A stretch of DNA of 38,935 nucleotides from an uncultured Pelagibacteraceae bacterium (GTDB lineage: Bacteria; Pseudomonadota; Alphaproteobacteria; Pelagibacterales; Pelagibacteraceae): assembly GCA_902577525.1 (NCBI GenBank), contig CACGZG010000011.1, forward strand, positions 1 through 38,935. Reading direction: 5' to 3'. The position numbers were made by a program, and so were the translations under genes. How positions within the stretch are numbered: position 1 is the stretch's first letter; every line of letters begins with the position of its first letter. The notes beneath the pieces are model-generated. The model was not told the origin of the DNA. It did no database searches and saw only the letters and a program-made list of their open reading frames with translations. Shown here one piece after another: positions 9,247 through 18,351 of the stretch.

Positions 9247-9618
9247 ATGGAAGATAATTTTAATAAGCATCTTGGCAATAAGCTTAAGCTAAGAAGATTA
9301 GCACTTGGTTTAACTCAAACAAAAGTAGCAAAAGCAATCAACGTAACATTTCAACAAATACAAAAATATGAAAAAGGCACTAACGGAGTAAGTTCGATAA
9401 GATTATTACAACTTTCAAACTATTTAAAAGTACCGATTAATTATTTTTTTGAAGATTTTTCAGAATATCTTGTGAATTTAGAAAAATCACAAGAGGGGCA
9501 TATGAATGTTAACTATAACTTTTTAGTTAAACTGTATTCTGAGTTAAATTCAGATCAGAAACTAAAATTTAATAAATCCCTACAGGTATCTAATAGTAAT
9601 ATTTCAAAAGTTGGTTAA
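9247..9618 (+). CDS. XRE-family helix-turn-helix transcriptional regulator
   Basis: 123 aa. Residues about 8-65 form an XRE-type DNA-binding domain: LGNKLKLRRLALGLTQTKVA, then helix-turn-helix TFQQIQKYEKG and SSIRLLQLSNYLKVPINYFF. The C-terminal 55 residues have no recognisable ligand domain. The ribosome site AGAGGGG sits five bases before the ATG. Upstream (9085-9246) there is a TTGACA at 9134-9139 without a convincing -10 and a stray AGGAGGT at 9192-9198. It is transcribed alone, facing two minus-strand tRNA genes. Short one-domain regulators of this type are widespread in Alphaproteobacteria; the target genes cannot be told from the sequence. Confidence 0.85.
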   Translation: MEDNFNKHLGNKLKLRRLALGLTQTKVAKAINVTFQQIQKYEKGTNGVSSIRLLQLSNYLKVPINYFFEDFSEYLVNLEKSQEGHMNVNYNFLVKLYSELNSDQKLKFNKSLQVSNSNISKVG

Positions 9619-9622
9619 TTTT

Positions 9623-9698
9623 TGGCTCCTCGGGCAGGACTCGAACCTGCGACCAATTGATTAACAGTCAACTGCTCTACCAACTGAGCTACCGAGGA
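9623..9698 (-). tRNA. tRNA-Asn (anticodon GTT)
   Basis: Read on the minus strand: acceptor TCCTCGG/CCGAGGA, D arm TAGCTCAGTTGGTAGAGCA, anticodon loop CTGTTAA with anticodon GTT, T arm GGTTCGAGTCC, discriminator G and encoded CCA. It is 76 nt long. Its 3' end lies only five bases from the end of the convergent HTH gene. Confidence 0.97.
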
Positions 9699-9749
9699 AT
9701 ATTAAAGATCTCAACTTACTTTTTTTTAAAACTAAAACAAGATTTTTTT

Positions 9750-9823
9750 TGGAGGCAACGCCCGGAATCGAACCGGGATACAAGGATTTGCAATCCTCTG
9801 CGTAACCATTCCGCCACGTTGCC
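9750..9823 (-). tRNA. tRNA-Cys (anticodon GCA)
   Basis: Read on the minus strand: acceptor GGCAACG/CGTTGCC, anticodon stem GAGGA/TCCTT with loop TTGCAAA (anticodon GCA), T arm CGGTTCGATTCCG, discriminator U and encoded CCA. It is 74 nt long, 51 nt upstream of tRNA-Asn on the same strand, so the two may share a transcript. Confidence 0.97.
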
Positions 9824-9896
9824 CTATGTCTTAGATGATAGCTACAAGGGTTTTATATTAAATATTTACAATTAGTCTATTAAATAACGATCTAAT

Positions 9897-9925
9897 TTGA
9901 TTATTGTTAATTTAGATTATTAAAT
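9897..9925 (+). promoter_or_regulatory. Candidate sigma-70-type promoter for valS
   Basis: TTGATT at 9897-9902, a 17-bp spacer and TTAAAT at 9920-9925, ending 18 bp before the valS ATG. Plausible by spacing and position, but the surrounding DNA is very AT-rich. If correct, the leader would be only about ten bases. Confidence 0.35.
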
Positions 9926-9943
9926 TATAAACTAATTAAACTC

Positions 9944-12571
9944 ATGATAAGCGATAAATATATACATTCTAAAGTAGAAGATAAAATTTATGCTTATTGG
10001 GAGAAAAATAAATTATTTAAACCTCAAAAAAACTCAAAAAAATTTTCTATTGTAATTCCACCACCCAATGTGACTGGAAGTTTACATATGGGGCATGCTT
10101 TAAACAATTCAATTCAAGATTTCTTAGTTCGATATTATCGAATGAATAATTATGAAACATTATGGCAACCAGGCACTGACCACGCAGGTATTGCAACCCA
10201 AGCCCTTGTTGAAAGAAAATTAGAAAATGAAAATTTGAATAAAAATAGTCTTGGCAGAGAAAAGTTTATTGAAAAAGTATGGGAATGGAAGAATGAGTAT
10301 GGAGATATCATAATTAATCAATTAAAAAAACTTGGGTGTTCTTGTGATTGGTCGCGTAACGCTTTTACTATGGATGAGAATTTATCCAAATCCGTAATTA
10401 AAGTTTTTGTTGAATTACATAAAAAGAAATTAATCTACAAAGCTGAAAAATTGGTTAATTGGGATACTGTACTTAAAACAGCAATTTCAGACTTAGAAGT
10501 TGATCAAAGAGAAATGAACTCTAAAATATATTATATCAGATATCCAATCGAAAATTCTTCAGATTTCATTACAATTGCCACAACAAGGCCTGAAACTATG
10601 CTTGGAGATACAGCGATAGCAGTAAATCCAAAAGATAAAAGGTATAAAGAATATGTTGGCAAAACTGTCACAATCCCAATAGTAGGTAGAAAAATAAAAA
10701 TTATTAAAGATAACTATGCAGATCCTGAACAAGGAACAGGTGCATTAAAGATTACACCAGCACACGATTTCAATGATTATGATGTAGGTCAAAGAAACAA
10801 ATTGGATATCATAAATGTATTTACCAAAGAAGGAAAAATAAATGAGAATGCGCCACAGGATTATGTAGGTCTTGATAGATTTGAGGCTCGTAAAAAGCTA
10901 TTAGAAGAACTTAAGAAAAAAGATTTTTTTGTTAAAGAAGAAAATATTAAGAATAAAGTTCCTTACGGTGATAGATCTAATTCAGTTATAGAACCTTTTT
11001 TAACTGAACAATGGTTTGTTGATGCAAAAAAATTAGCTGTAAAAGCAAAAAAAATCGTTAAATCAAAAAAAACAAATTTCTTTCCAACTAATTGGTCTAA
11101 AACTTATTTTCAGTGGATGAACAATATTGAACCGTGGTGTGTTTCCAGACAACTATGGTGGGGTCATCAAATTCCAGCATGGTATGGACCTGATAAAAAA
11201 ATATTTGTTGCAATAAATGAAACAGACGCAAAAAAACAAGCTAAAAAATTTTATAAAAAAGATGTTGCGATAACAAGAGATCCAGATGTTTTGGATACAT
11301 GGTTTTCATCTGGATTATGGCCCTTTGCAACATTAGGTTGGCCTGATAAAAAAGATTTTGTTAAGAAATTTTATCCTACTTCCGTTTTAGTTACAGGTTT
11401 TGATATTATCTTTTTTTGGGTTGCTAGAATGATGATGTTTGGAATGGAATTTTTAAATAAAGAACCTTTCAAAGATATATATGTTCATGCACTGGTAAGA
11501 GATGAAAAAGGACAAAAAATGTCTAAGTCTAAAGGTAACGTAATTGACCCTTTAGATTTAATAGAAAAATATAGTGCTGATGCTTTAAGATTTACTCTAT
11601 TATCAATGGCATCACCCGGTACAGATGTAAAACTTTCTGAAGATAGAGTTAAAGGTTACAGGAATTTTTTAAATAAATTATGGAATGCTAATAATTTTCT
11701 CATAACAAATAAATGTGATTTTAGTAAGACTGATAAAGTTCCAAAAACAACATTAAATATAAACAAATGGATCTATTCTGAATTAATAGAAATTAAGGAC
11801 AAAATTCAAAAAAACATTGAGGATTATCGATTTGATGAGGCTGCTAAAAATGCTTATCAGTTTGCTTGGCATTCTTATTGTGATTGGTATATCGAGCTTT
11901 CAAAAACAATTCTTTATTCTGAGGATAAAAAAGCTCAAAAAGAGGTGAAAGAAGTATCTGCTTATATTTTTAAACAAATACTTGTAATTCTTCATCCTTT
12001 TATTCCATTTGTAACCGAAGAAATATGGTTAAAAAATAAGTTTGATAAATCAAATAAAAATTTTCTTATGTATAAAAACTGGCCATCTGGCAAAGTAAAA
12101 AAAGACCAATCTAGAAAAGATGTAGAAAAGATTATCAATATCATTTCAGAACTAAGATCATTTAAAAATGAACTTAATGTAAGTCCTGGTTCATTTGTAG
12201 ATATATCCTTAAATAAGATAGCAAAAAAAAATAAATCTTTGATGAATATTAATGAGGTGGTTCTTAAAAAACTTGGTCGTATAAATAATTTTTTTGACAA
12301 AGATCAAAACAAACCTGCTGCTACACTTGTTATTTCTGGTGATATTTTTAAGATTTATTTTGATGAAAATGTGGATTTGAATTTGATCAAAGAAAATTTA
12401 CAGAAAAGACAGAATAAGTACCAGGAAGAATTAGATAAGATTTCACAACGATTATCAAATAAAGGGTTTGTAAAAAGGGCACCAAAAAATATTGTTCAAC
12501 AAGAAAAAACTAACTATAGTAATCTAAAAGATGATATCAAAAAAATATCTCTAACAATTGAAAGTTTATAA
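9944..12571 (+). CDS. valS: Valine--tRNA ligase
   Basis: 875 aa class I aminoacyl-tRNA synthetase that charges tRNA-Val. The HIGH motif is HMGH (48-51) within [16 protein letters not shown], and the KMSKS motif is at 525-529 ([14 protein letters not shown]). The editing (CP1) domain lies between them, with [12 protein letters not shown]. The C-terminal part has an anticodon-binding domain ([12 protein letters not shown]) and a short terminal coiled coil rich in Lys/Gln/Glu typical of ValRS. Length is close to the usual bacterial enzyme. Its TAA stop overlaps the ATG of ilvD by one base. Confidence 0.97.
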   Translation: MISDKYIHSKVEDKIYAYWEKNKLFKPQKNSKKFSIVIPPPNVTGSLHMGHALNNSIQDFLVRYYRMNNYETLWQPGTDHAGIATQALVERKLENENLNKNSLGREKFIEKVWEWKNEYGDIIINQLKKLGCSCDWSRNAFTMDENLSKSVIKVFVELHKKKLIYKAEKLVNWDTVLKTAISDLEVDQREMNSKIYYIRYPIENSSDFITIATTRPETMLGDTAIAVNPKDKRYKEYVGKTVTIPIVGRKIKIIKDNYADPEQGTGALKITPAHDFNDYDVGQRNKLDIINVFTKEGKINENAPQDYVGLDRFEARKKLLEELKKKDFFVKEENIKNKVPYGDRSNSVIEPFLTEQWFVDAKKLAVKAKKIVKSKKTNFFPTNWSKTYFQWMNNIEPWCVSRQLWWGHQIPAWYGPDKKIFVAINETDAKKQAKKFYKKDVAITRDPDVLDTWFSSGLWPFATLGWPDKKDFVKKFYPTSVLVTGFDIIFFWVARMMMFGMEFLNKEPFKDIYVHALVRDEKGQKMSKSKGNVIDPLDLIEKYSADALRFTLLSMASPGTDVKLSEDRVKGYRNFLNKLWNANNFLITNKCDFSKTDKVPKTTLNINKWIYSELIEIKDKIQKNIEDYRFDEAAKNAYQFAWHSYCDWYIELSKTILYSEDKKAQKEVKEVSAYIFKQILVILHPFIPFVTEEIWLKNKFDKSNKNFLMYKNWPSGKVKKDQSRKDVEKIINIISELRSFKNELNVSPGSFVDISLNKIAKKNKSLMNINEVVLKKLGRINNFFDKDQNKPAATLVISGDIFKIYFDENVDLNLIKENLQKRQNKYQEELDKISQRLSNKGFVKRAPKNIVQQEKTNYSNLKDDIKKISLTIESL

Positions 12572-14289
12572 TGCGGAAGTTTAACAAAAAAAAATTACCA
12601 AGTAGACATACATCCTTAGGTCCAGATAGAGCTCCTCATAGATCTTTTTACTATGCAATGGGTGAAACAGAAAAAGATGTATCGAAACCATTTATAGGTG
12701 TTGTATCGACATGGAATGAAGCTGCTCCGTGCAACATAGCTTTAATGAGACAAGCTCAGTCAGTTAAAAAGGGTGTGAGAGCCTCAGGAGGAACTCCAAG
12801 AGAATTTTGTACGATTACGGTTACTGATGGTATTGCAATGGGTCATGAGGGAATGAAATCCTCATTAATCTCAAGAGAAGTAATAGCAGATAGTGCTGAA
12901 TTGACTGTAAGAGGTCATTGTTACGATGCATTAGTAGGTATTGCAGGTTGTGATAAGTCTTTACCAGGTTTAATGATGTCAATGGTAAGATTAAATGTAC
13001 CAAGTGTGTTTATTTATGGTGGATCAATACTTCCAGGAAAATATAAAGGTAAAGATGTAACTGTTGTAGATGTTTTTGAAGCGGTTGGAAAACATTCATC
13101 AGGTCAAATGTCAGCAAAAGAATTAAGAAAATTAGAATTAGTTGCATGTCCAACAGCTGGGGCTTGTGGCGGACAATTTACTGCTAATACTATGGCATGT
13201 GTATCAGAAGCAATCGGTTTAGCATTACCTTATTCTGCTGGTACACCGGCACCATATGAGGAAAGAGATAAGTATGCAAAAGCAAGTGGGCGAATGGTTA
13301 TGGAATTATTAGCTAAAAAAATTAAACCTAGAGACATTGTAACAAGAAAAGCATTAGAAAATGCTGCAACAATTGTTGCTGCAACAGGTGGTTCAACTAA
13401 TGCTGCATTACACTTACCAGCTATTGCTAATGAAGCTGGAATAAAATTTGATTTAATGGATGTTGCAAAAATATTTAAAAGAACTCCTTATCTTGCAGAT
13501 CTAAAACCAGGTGGAAAATATGTTGCAAAAGATATGTGGTTAGCTGGTGGTGTACCAATGTTATTAAAAACTTTGTATGATGGTGGTTATATTCATGGTG
13601 ACTGTATGACAGTGACTGGTAAAACAATGAAGGAAAATTTAAAGAAAATTAAATTTAATCCAAAACAAAAAGTTTTAAGAGCTTATAATAGACCGTTGTC
13701 ACCTGATGGAGGTGTTGTTGGATTAAAAGGTAATTTAGCTCCAGAGGGTGGAATTGTTAAAATTGCAGGATTAAAAAAATTACAATTCACTGGAAGAGCA
13801 AGATGTTTTGACAATGAAGAAAGCGCTATGAAAGCTGTTCAAAGTAGAAAATATAAAGATGGTGATGTAATCATAATTAGATATGAAGGACCAGTTGGCG
13901 GACCGGGTATGAGAGAAATGCTCTCTACAACTGGTGCAATTTATGGACAAGGCAAAGGAGAGAAGGTTGCTTTAATAACTGATGGAAGATTTTCAGGAGC
14001 AACTAGAGGTTTTTGTGTGGGTCACGTGGGTCCAGAGGCTGCTTTAGGTGGACCTATTGCTCTTTTACGAAATGGTGATGTTATTGATATTGATGCTAAA
14101 AAAGGGACAATTAATGTTCGATTAACAAGAGCGCAATTAGCTTCAAGAAGAAGAAAATGGAAGGCTAGAAAATCTGATTTTGGATCAGGAACACTTTGGA
14201 AATATGCACAAACTGTAGGACCTGCATATTTAGGAGCACCAACTCATCCAGGTAAGAAAAAAGAAGTTAAGGACTACTCAAAAATTTGA
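12571..14289 (+). CDS. ilvD: Dihydroxy-acid dehydratase
   Basis: 572 aa. It catalyses the dehydration of dihydroxy acids to 2-keto acids in valine, leucine and isoleucine synthesis, and needs an Fe-S cluster. The family signatures CDKSLPG and [17 protein letters not shown] (read as CPTAGACGG plus ANTMAC) provide the cluster cysteines, together with the Cys in AAPCNI. The C-terminal signature [19 protein letters not shown] is intact. The start overlaps the valS stop, and its TGA overlaps the ATG of manC, so translation of valS, ilvD and manC is probably coupled. Codon use looks like that of a well-expressed gene. Confidence 0.97.
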   Translation: MRKFNKKKLPSRHTSLGPDRAPHRSFYYAMGETEKDVSKPFIGVVSTWNEAAPCNIALMRQAQSVKKGVRASGGTPREFCTITVTDGIAMGHEGMKSSLISREVIADSAELTVRGHCYDALVGIAGCDKSLPGLMMSMVRLNVPSVFIYGGSILPGKYKGKDVTVVDVFEAVGKHSSGQMSAKELRKLELVACPTAGACGGQFTANTMACVSEAIGLALPYSAGTPAPYEERDKYAKASGRMVMELLAKKIKPRDIVTRKALENAATIVAATGGSTNAALHLPAIANEAGIKFDLMDVAKIFKRTPYLADLKPGGKYVAKDMWLAGGVPMLLKTLYDGGYIHGDCMTVTGKTMKENLKKIKFNPKQKVLRAYNRPLSPDGGVVGLKGNLAPEGGIVKIAGLKKLQFTGRARCFDNEESAMKAVQSRKYKDGDVIIIRYEGPVGGPGMREMLSTTGAIYGQGKGEKVALITDGRFSGATRGFCVGHVGPEAALGGPIALLRNGDVIDIDAKKGTINVRLTRAQLASRRRKWKARKSDFGSGTLWKYAQTVGPAYLGAPTHPGKKKEVKDYSKI

Positions 14290-15479
14290 TGAAAATTCGC
14301 CCAGTTATTTTATGTGGTGGCGCTGGAACAAGACTTTGGCCAAAAGCTAAAAAACATCAAGCAAAACAATTTATAGATTTTGGTAATTGGACTTTGTTAG
14401 GAAAAACTCTTGAGAGAGTTAAAGCACATATATTTGATGCTCCAATTATAAGCACTAATACAAAATATTTAAGACAAGTAAAACAACACCTAAAGAGACA
14501 TAAAATAAGAAAATTTAAAATAGTTTTAGAACCAGCCAAAAGAAATACAGCACCTGCTATTTTAAGTACGGCATTAATAAAGGATATTCCAAATGAACAA
14601 CCTCTAATGTTCTTAGCAGCTGATCATTTGATAGAGAAGGTAAGTCTATTTAATAAAGCTATCAAAAAAAATCAAAAAAAACTTACTCAAAATAATATCT
14701 TTATCTTTGGAATTAAGCCTACAATCCCTTCAAGTGAGTTTGGCTATTTTTTAACAAAAAATACTAAAGTAACTAGATTTATAGAAAAACCAAAAGCGGC
14801 TAAAGCTAAACAAATAATTAGTAAAAAAGGTTATTGGAATTCTGGAATGTTTTATTTGAGAAAAGACTCGATCATTAATAATTTTAAGAAATACCAGCCA
14901 AATATTTACCGAAACTGTAATAACGCTTTAATAAAAGCAAAATATAAAAGTAACGTGTACTATTTAAACAAACAAGCATTTACTAAAGCAACTGCAAAAT
15001 CTTTTGACTATGCAATATTAGAAAAAACTAAAGATATAAATGCTATCAAGTTGGATATTCCTTGGTCTGATTTAGGATCTTGGAAAGAAATCTGTAAGAT
15101 GTACGGAAGAAATAAGAAACATTATTATAAAAAGAAAAATGTATTCCATAGACCTTGGGGTAGTTATGTTAATTTATTTAATGGTAAAGAATTCTTGATA
15201 AAAGAATTATATGTAAAACCTAAAGGTATATTGAGTCTTCAGAAACATCATCATAGAGCTGAACACTGGGTAGTAACCCAAGGTAAACCTAAAATTACGT
15301 TAAATAAAAAATATTTTACCATGAAACCTGATGAAACTATTTTTATACCATTAGGTGCAATCCATAGAATAGAAAACCCTTATAAAAAACCAGTAAAAAT
15401 AATTGAAGCACAAGTAGGCTCAATTTTAAAAGAAACTGATATAGTTAGATACCAAGATATATATGGAAGAGTAAAATAA
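14289..15479 (+). CDS. manC: Mannose-1-phosphate guanylyltransferase / mannose-6-phosphate isomerase
   Basis: 396 aa, starting at the ATG in TGATG; a TTG one codon upstream is less likely. The N-terminal nucleotidyltransferase domain has the sugar-nucleotide signature ILCGGAGTRLWPKA and a conserved QAKQFIDF, and FIEKPKAAKA-WNSGMF follow. The C-terminal cupin (from about residue 290, HRPWGSY onwards) carries the isomerase-like HHHRAEHWVV and IPLGAIHRI segments. The product GDP-mannose feeds surface polysaccharide or lipopolysaccharide sugar synthesis. At about 400 aa it is shorter than the roughly 470-aa enterobacterial enzymes, mainly through compact spacing between the domains. Its stop abuts the stop of the convergent lipid kinase gene with no gap. 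Confidence 0.88.
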   Translation: MKIRPVILCGGAGTRLWPKAKKHQAKQFIDFGNWTLLGKTLERVKAHIFDAPIISTNTKYLRQVKQHLKRHKIRKFKIVLEPAKRNTAPAILSTALIKDIPNEQPLMFLAADHLIEKVSLFNKAIKKNQKKLTQNNIFIFGIKPTIPSSEFGYFLTKNTKVTRFIEKPKAAKAKQIISKKGYWNSGMFYLRKDSIINNFKKYQPNIYRNCNNALIKAKYKSNVYYLNKQAFTKATAKSFDYAILEKTKDINAIKLDIPWSDLGSWKEICKMYGRNKKHYYKKKNVFHRPWGSYVNLFNGKEFLIKELYVKPKGILSLQKHHHRAEHWVVTQGKPKITLNKKYFTMKPDETIFIPLGAIHRIENPYKKPVKIIEAQVGSILKETDIVRYQDIYGRVK

Positions 15480-16364
15480 TTATTTTACAAGAAAATTCAC
15501 CTTTTTATTTGATAGATTTAAATGAATTTTTTTATATGAACCAAAATTATCTCCATCAATTTGAACTGGTATCAAATCATTTCCATCAATAGTAATGTTT
15601 TGTGAATAAGTAGTAATAACATTTTTGTTTTTACTTAAATCACCATTAAGAATTATTAAGAATATAGAATATAATAAACTGATCCTAGTCAAATCCTTAA
15701 AAATATAGGTGACTAATTTATCTTCAAAAATATTTGTTTTATTTATTTTATGATGTCCAGCGTAATATTTGGTATTTGAGGATAATATCCAGTCTGCTTG
15801 ATAAAATTGCCCATCAAAAGTTACATTTAATTTTTTATTATTCATAAATAAGAAATATTGAAAACCTTTGATGCCAAAAATAATTTTACCAAGAATTTTT
15901 TTAATTTTTGAATTAATTGAATGAACGATTTTTGCATCCCATCCTATACCAGCCATTAAAAAGAAATAATTTTCGTTAATTTTTACAAGATTGGAGGGTT
16001 TATAATTATTAGAAACCAATATATTGACTATATCATCAACTTTTTTATTCATTGATAATTCAGCTTGAAGCAAATTAGCAGTACCAGCAGGAATATAACC
16101 TATGGCAAAATCGTCTTTAAAATTAAAATTATTTTTAATTAATTCATTAATTGCAAAAGAAACTGAACCATCACCACCAGCTACTATTAGTCGATCATAA
16201 TTTTTTTGATTAAAATCTTTAAAAATTTTCTTAGCTTGATTTATTGTTTTAGTCTCAAAGTATTCTACAGAATTATTTTCTTTTAACTTAGATAAAACCC
16301 TTTTTATGAATTTTGATTTTCTTCCAGAAGAAGAGTTTAGATTGTAAATCAAACAATATAACAT
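15480..16364 (-). CDS. Diacylglycerol/lipid kinase family protein
   Basis: 294 aa. The N-terminal catalytic domain shows the DAGK/sphingosine-kinase pattern: IYNLNSSSGRKS at the start, the glycine-rich GGDGSVSFAINEL (about 62-74) and GYIPAGTANLLQAEL. The C-terminal half matches the YegS-type second domain, ending with VQIDGDNFG, a common family motif. It would phosphorylate a lipid, most simply diacylglycerol to phosphatidic acid. It is divergent from plcP with 98 bp between the starts. If PlcP releases diacylglycerol, this kinase could recycle it. That role is inferred from position; the exact lipid substrate is unknown. Confidence 0.82.
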   Translation of the reverse strand: MLYCLIYNLNSSSGRKSKFIKRVLSKLKENNSVEYFETKTINQAKKIFKDFNQKNYDRLIVAGGDGSVSFAINELIKNNFNFKDDFAIGYIPAGTANLLQAELSMNKKVDDIVNILVSNNYKPSNLVKINENYFFLMAGIGWDAKIVHSINSKIKKILGKIIFGIKGFQYFLFMNNKKLNVTFDGQFYQADWILSSNTKYYAGHHKINKTNIFEDKLVTYIFKDLTRISLLYSIFLIILNGDLSKNKNVITTYSQNITIDGNDLIPVQIDGDNFGSYKKIHLNLSNKKVNFLVK

Positions 16365-16383
16365 AATTAATCCTTAAAAAATT

Positions 16384-16412
16384 TTTAACAAATTTGTAAC
16401 ATTTGAATGAAA
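16384..16412 (+). promoter_or_regulatory. Candidate PhoB box upstream of plcP
   Basis: Direct repeats at 11-bp period: TTTAACA (16384-16390), TGTAACA (16395-16401) and a weaker AATGAAA (16406-16412). The first two match the pstS upstream element exactly, including the 4-bp spacing. The site lies in the 98-bp gap between the divergent lipid kinase and plcP and could serve either. An inverted copy, TGTTACA, is at 16431-16437. The plcP ATG is 50 bp downstream of the box. Confidence 0.6.
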
Positions 16413-16462
16413 TAAGAACTACATGATTCGTGTTACAGTTGTATTAAAATATAGGTTTTTAA

Positions 16463-17275
16463 ATGCCTAATTTACTTAAATATAAAAGTATATTTATTTC
16501 TGATGTTCATTTAGGTACCAAGGGTTGTCAGGCGAAAAAACTTTTAGAGTTTTTAAAAAACTCAAGATCCGAAAATCTTTATCTTGTAGGGGACATTATA
16601 GATATCTGGGAAATGCAAAAAAGTTTTTTTTGGCCTCAAGAACATAATGACGTAATCCAAAAAATTTTAAGAAAAGCTAGACATGGTACCAAAGTTTTCT
16701 ACATAATGGGTAATCATGACGAAATGTTAAGAAAATTTATTCCGATGCATTTTGGTGACATCCATATGGTTAATAGAGTTATTCATGAAACAAATGCAGG
16801 AAAAAAATATGTTGTTGTTCATGGTGATGCTTGGGATGGTGTTATGAAACATGCTAAATGGTTATCTAAACTTGGATCAATAGCCTATAATTTACTATTA
16901 AAATTAAATGTAATAATTAATTTTTTTAGAAGATTGAGAGGAAAAGAATATTGGTCTCTTGCAAAATTTTTAAAGTATAAAGTCAAAAATGCAGTTAAAT
17001 ATATTGGTGAATATGAAAAAACACTTTCAGATTATGCAAAAAGAAAAAAATTTGATGGAATTATTTGTGGCCACATCCATCATGCTGAGGATAGAGATTT
17101 TAATGGGGTCAATTATTTAAATTGTGGAGACTGGGTTGAATCTTGTACCGCATTAGCCGAAAATTATGATGGTAGTTTTGAAATATTATATTGGGACAAA
17201 ATAAGAGAACAATATTTAGACGATAAAGAAATAATTAAACCAATTAAAACTGAAGAATTAAAAAAAGCTTCATAA
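16463..17275 (+). CDS. plcP: Metallophosphoesterase, PlcP-type phospholipase C (LpxH-like fold)
   Basis: 270 aa calcineurin-like phosphoesterase with all metal-binding blocks: ISDVHLGT (13-20), GDIIDIWE, MGNHDEM, VVHGDAWD and CGHIHHAED. Such proteins are often labelled UDP-2,3-diacylglucosamine hydrolase (LpxH). Here the context favours PlcP, the enzyme that removes head groups from phospholipids under phosphate starvation in rhizobia and marine bacteria: it is followed four bases later by an Agt-like glycosyltransferase, adjoins a diacylglycerol-kinase-like gene and phoR, and has a Pho-box-like repeat upstream. The product diacylglycerol would be the acceptor for Agt. The fold is certain; the PlcP function is inferred from context and known plcP-agt pairs. 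Confidence 0.8.
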   Translation: MPNLLKYKSIFISDVHLGTKGCQAKKLLEFLKNSRSENLYLVGDIIDIWEMQKSFFWPQEHNDVIQKILRKARHGTKVFYIMGNHDEMLRKFIPMHFGDIHMVNRVIHETNAGKKYVVVHGDAWDGVMKHAKWLSKLGSIAYNLLLKLNVIINFFRRLRGKEYWSLAKFLKYKVKNAVKYIGEYEKTLSDYAKRKKFDGIICGHIHHAEDRDFNGVNYLNCGDWVESCTALAENYDGSFEILYWDKIREQYLDDKEIIKPIKTEELKKAS

Positions 17276-17278
17276 TTA

Positions 17279-18286
17279 ATGAAAATTTTAATTGCTACAG
17301 ATGCATATTTTCCACAAGTAAATGGTGTCGTAAGAACCTTACATGAAACAGGCAATGTATTAAAAGAACAAGGTCATAGAATAGAATATATTACACCTGA
17401 CTTATTTTTTACTTTTCCGATGCCGAAATATAATGAAATTAGGTTGTCTATAAATGTATGGCCAAGAGTTGGTAGTTTAATAAAGAAAATCAATCCAGAT
17501 GCAATTCATATCGCTACCGAAGGCCCGATAGGCACTATGGCAAGAAGATATTGTTTAAAAAATAATCTAAAGTTTACTACGAGTTTCCATACAAGATTTG
17601 ACAAATATCTAAAACTTTACTTTCCTATTATACCAGCAAAATGGGCTGAAAAATTCTTAGCAAATTTTCATAATAAAGCTGAGAGAATTTTAGTAACCAC
17701 AGAATCTATGAGAAAAGAATTAATCGATATAGGTATAGATGACAATAAAATGATTACTTGGACTAGAGGAGGAAATCATGGAGCTTTTAAGAACCCTAAA
17801 AAAATTGATTTACCTCATAAAAGACCTATTTGGATTTATGTTGGAAGAGTTGCAGTTGAAAAAAACATAAGAGCTTTCTTAGAATGTGATTTAGAAGGTA
17901 CAAAAATAATTATAGGAAAAGGACCTGATTTAAAAAAATTGAAAAAAGAATTTCCTAAAGATATTTTTTTAGGGGAAAAAACAAATGGGGAATTAGCATC
18001 ACATTTTGCATCTTCTGATGTTTTTGTTTTCCCTAGTAAAACAGATACATTTGGAATTGTAGTTACAGAAGCTTTAAATTGTGGAACACCTGTTGCTGCG
18101 TATCCTGTTCCAGGTCCTAAAGATATATTTGAAGGATCCAAAATAAATTGTTTAGATAATGATCTTAAAGTTTCGGCCCATAAAGCCTTGAAAGTTAATA
18201 GAAATGATTGTCTTGAATTTGCAAAAAAATTCACTTGGGAAGAAACAGCAAAAATATTTTTTAACAATATTTCACCAAATCATTAG
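17279..18286 (+). CDS. agt: Family 4 glycosyltransferase, probable glycolipid synthase (Agt-like)
   Basis: 335 aa GT-B-fold enzyme of the GT4 group. The N-terminus has the acceptor-side glycine loop YFPQVNGVVRTL; the donor-side half starts with WIYVGRVAVEKNI and includes the EX7E-type segment TDTFGIVVTEALNCGTPVAA. No membrane helix is evident, so it probably acts at the inner face of the membrane. In the plcP-agt pair known from marine bacteria, Agt transfers a sugar or sugar acid to diacylglycerol, making phosphorus-free membrane glycolipids. The close spacing to plcP (3 bases) suggests one operon. Sugar donor and number of sugars added cannot be read from the sequence. Confidence 0.78.
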   Translation: MKILIATDAYFPQVNGVVRTLHETGNVLKEQGHRIEYITPDLFFTFPMPKYNEIRLSINVWPRVGSLIKKINPDAIHIATEGPIGTMARRYCLKNNLKFTTSFHTRFDKYLKLYFPIIPAKWAEKFLANFHNKAERILVTTESMRKELIDIGIDDNKMITWTRGGNHGAFKNPKKIDLPHKRPIWIYVGRVAVEKNIRAFLECDLEGTKIIIGKGPDLKKLKKEFPKDIFLGEKTNGELASHFASSDVFVFPSKTDTFGIVVTEALNCGTPVAAYPVPGPKDIFEGSKINCLDNDLKVSAHKALKVNRNDCLEFAKKFTWEETAKIFFNNISPNH

Positions 18287-18305
18287 TTAATTTTTCCCTA
18301 ATTTA

Positions 18306-18333
18306 TTTGCATTAAAAAGTGTAATGATGCAAA
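18306..18333. repeat. Inverted repeat before phoR
   Basis: TTTGCAT (18306-18312) and ATGCAAA (18327-18333), a perfect 7-bp inverted repeat with 14 bp between, ending 18 bp before the phoR ATG. It may be an operator for a dimeric regulator or a leader hairpin. It is unlike the TGTAACA repeats. Confidence 0.4.
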
Positions 18334-18351
18334 ATTAAGCCGTCTAAATTT

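Noticed and set aside
9657-9875. Open frame of 72 codons in the tRNA region
   Set aside because: It runs antisense through tRNA-Asn and tRNA-Cys; its protein is the familiar false translation of tRNA genes.
11992-12300. Minus-strand open frames inside valS, ppx, trkA, aapJ, phoR and others
   Set aside because: They are antisense to well-supported conserved genes, lack ribosome sites and have no family-like features.
16463-17275. Annotation as LpxH (UDP-2,3-diacylglucosamine hydrolase)
   Set aside because: The fold fits, but the adjoining Agt-like glycosyltransferase, lipid kinase, phoR and Pho-box-like repeat fit PlcP better. Not fully excluded.
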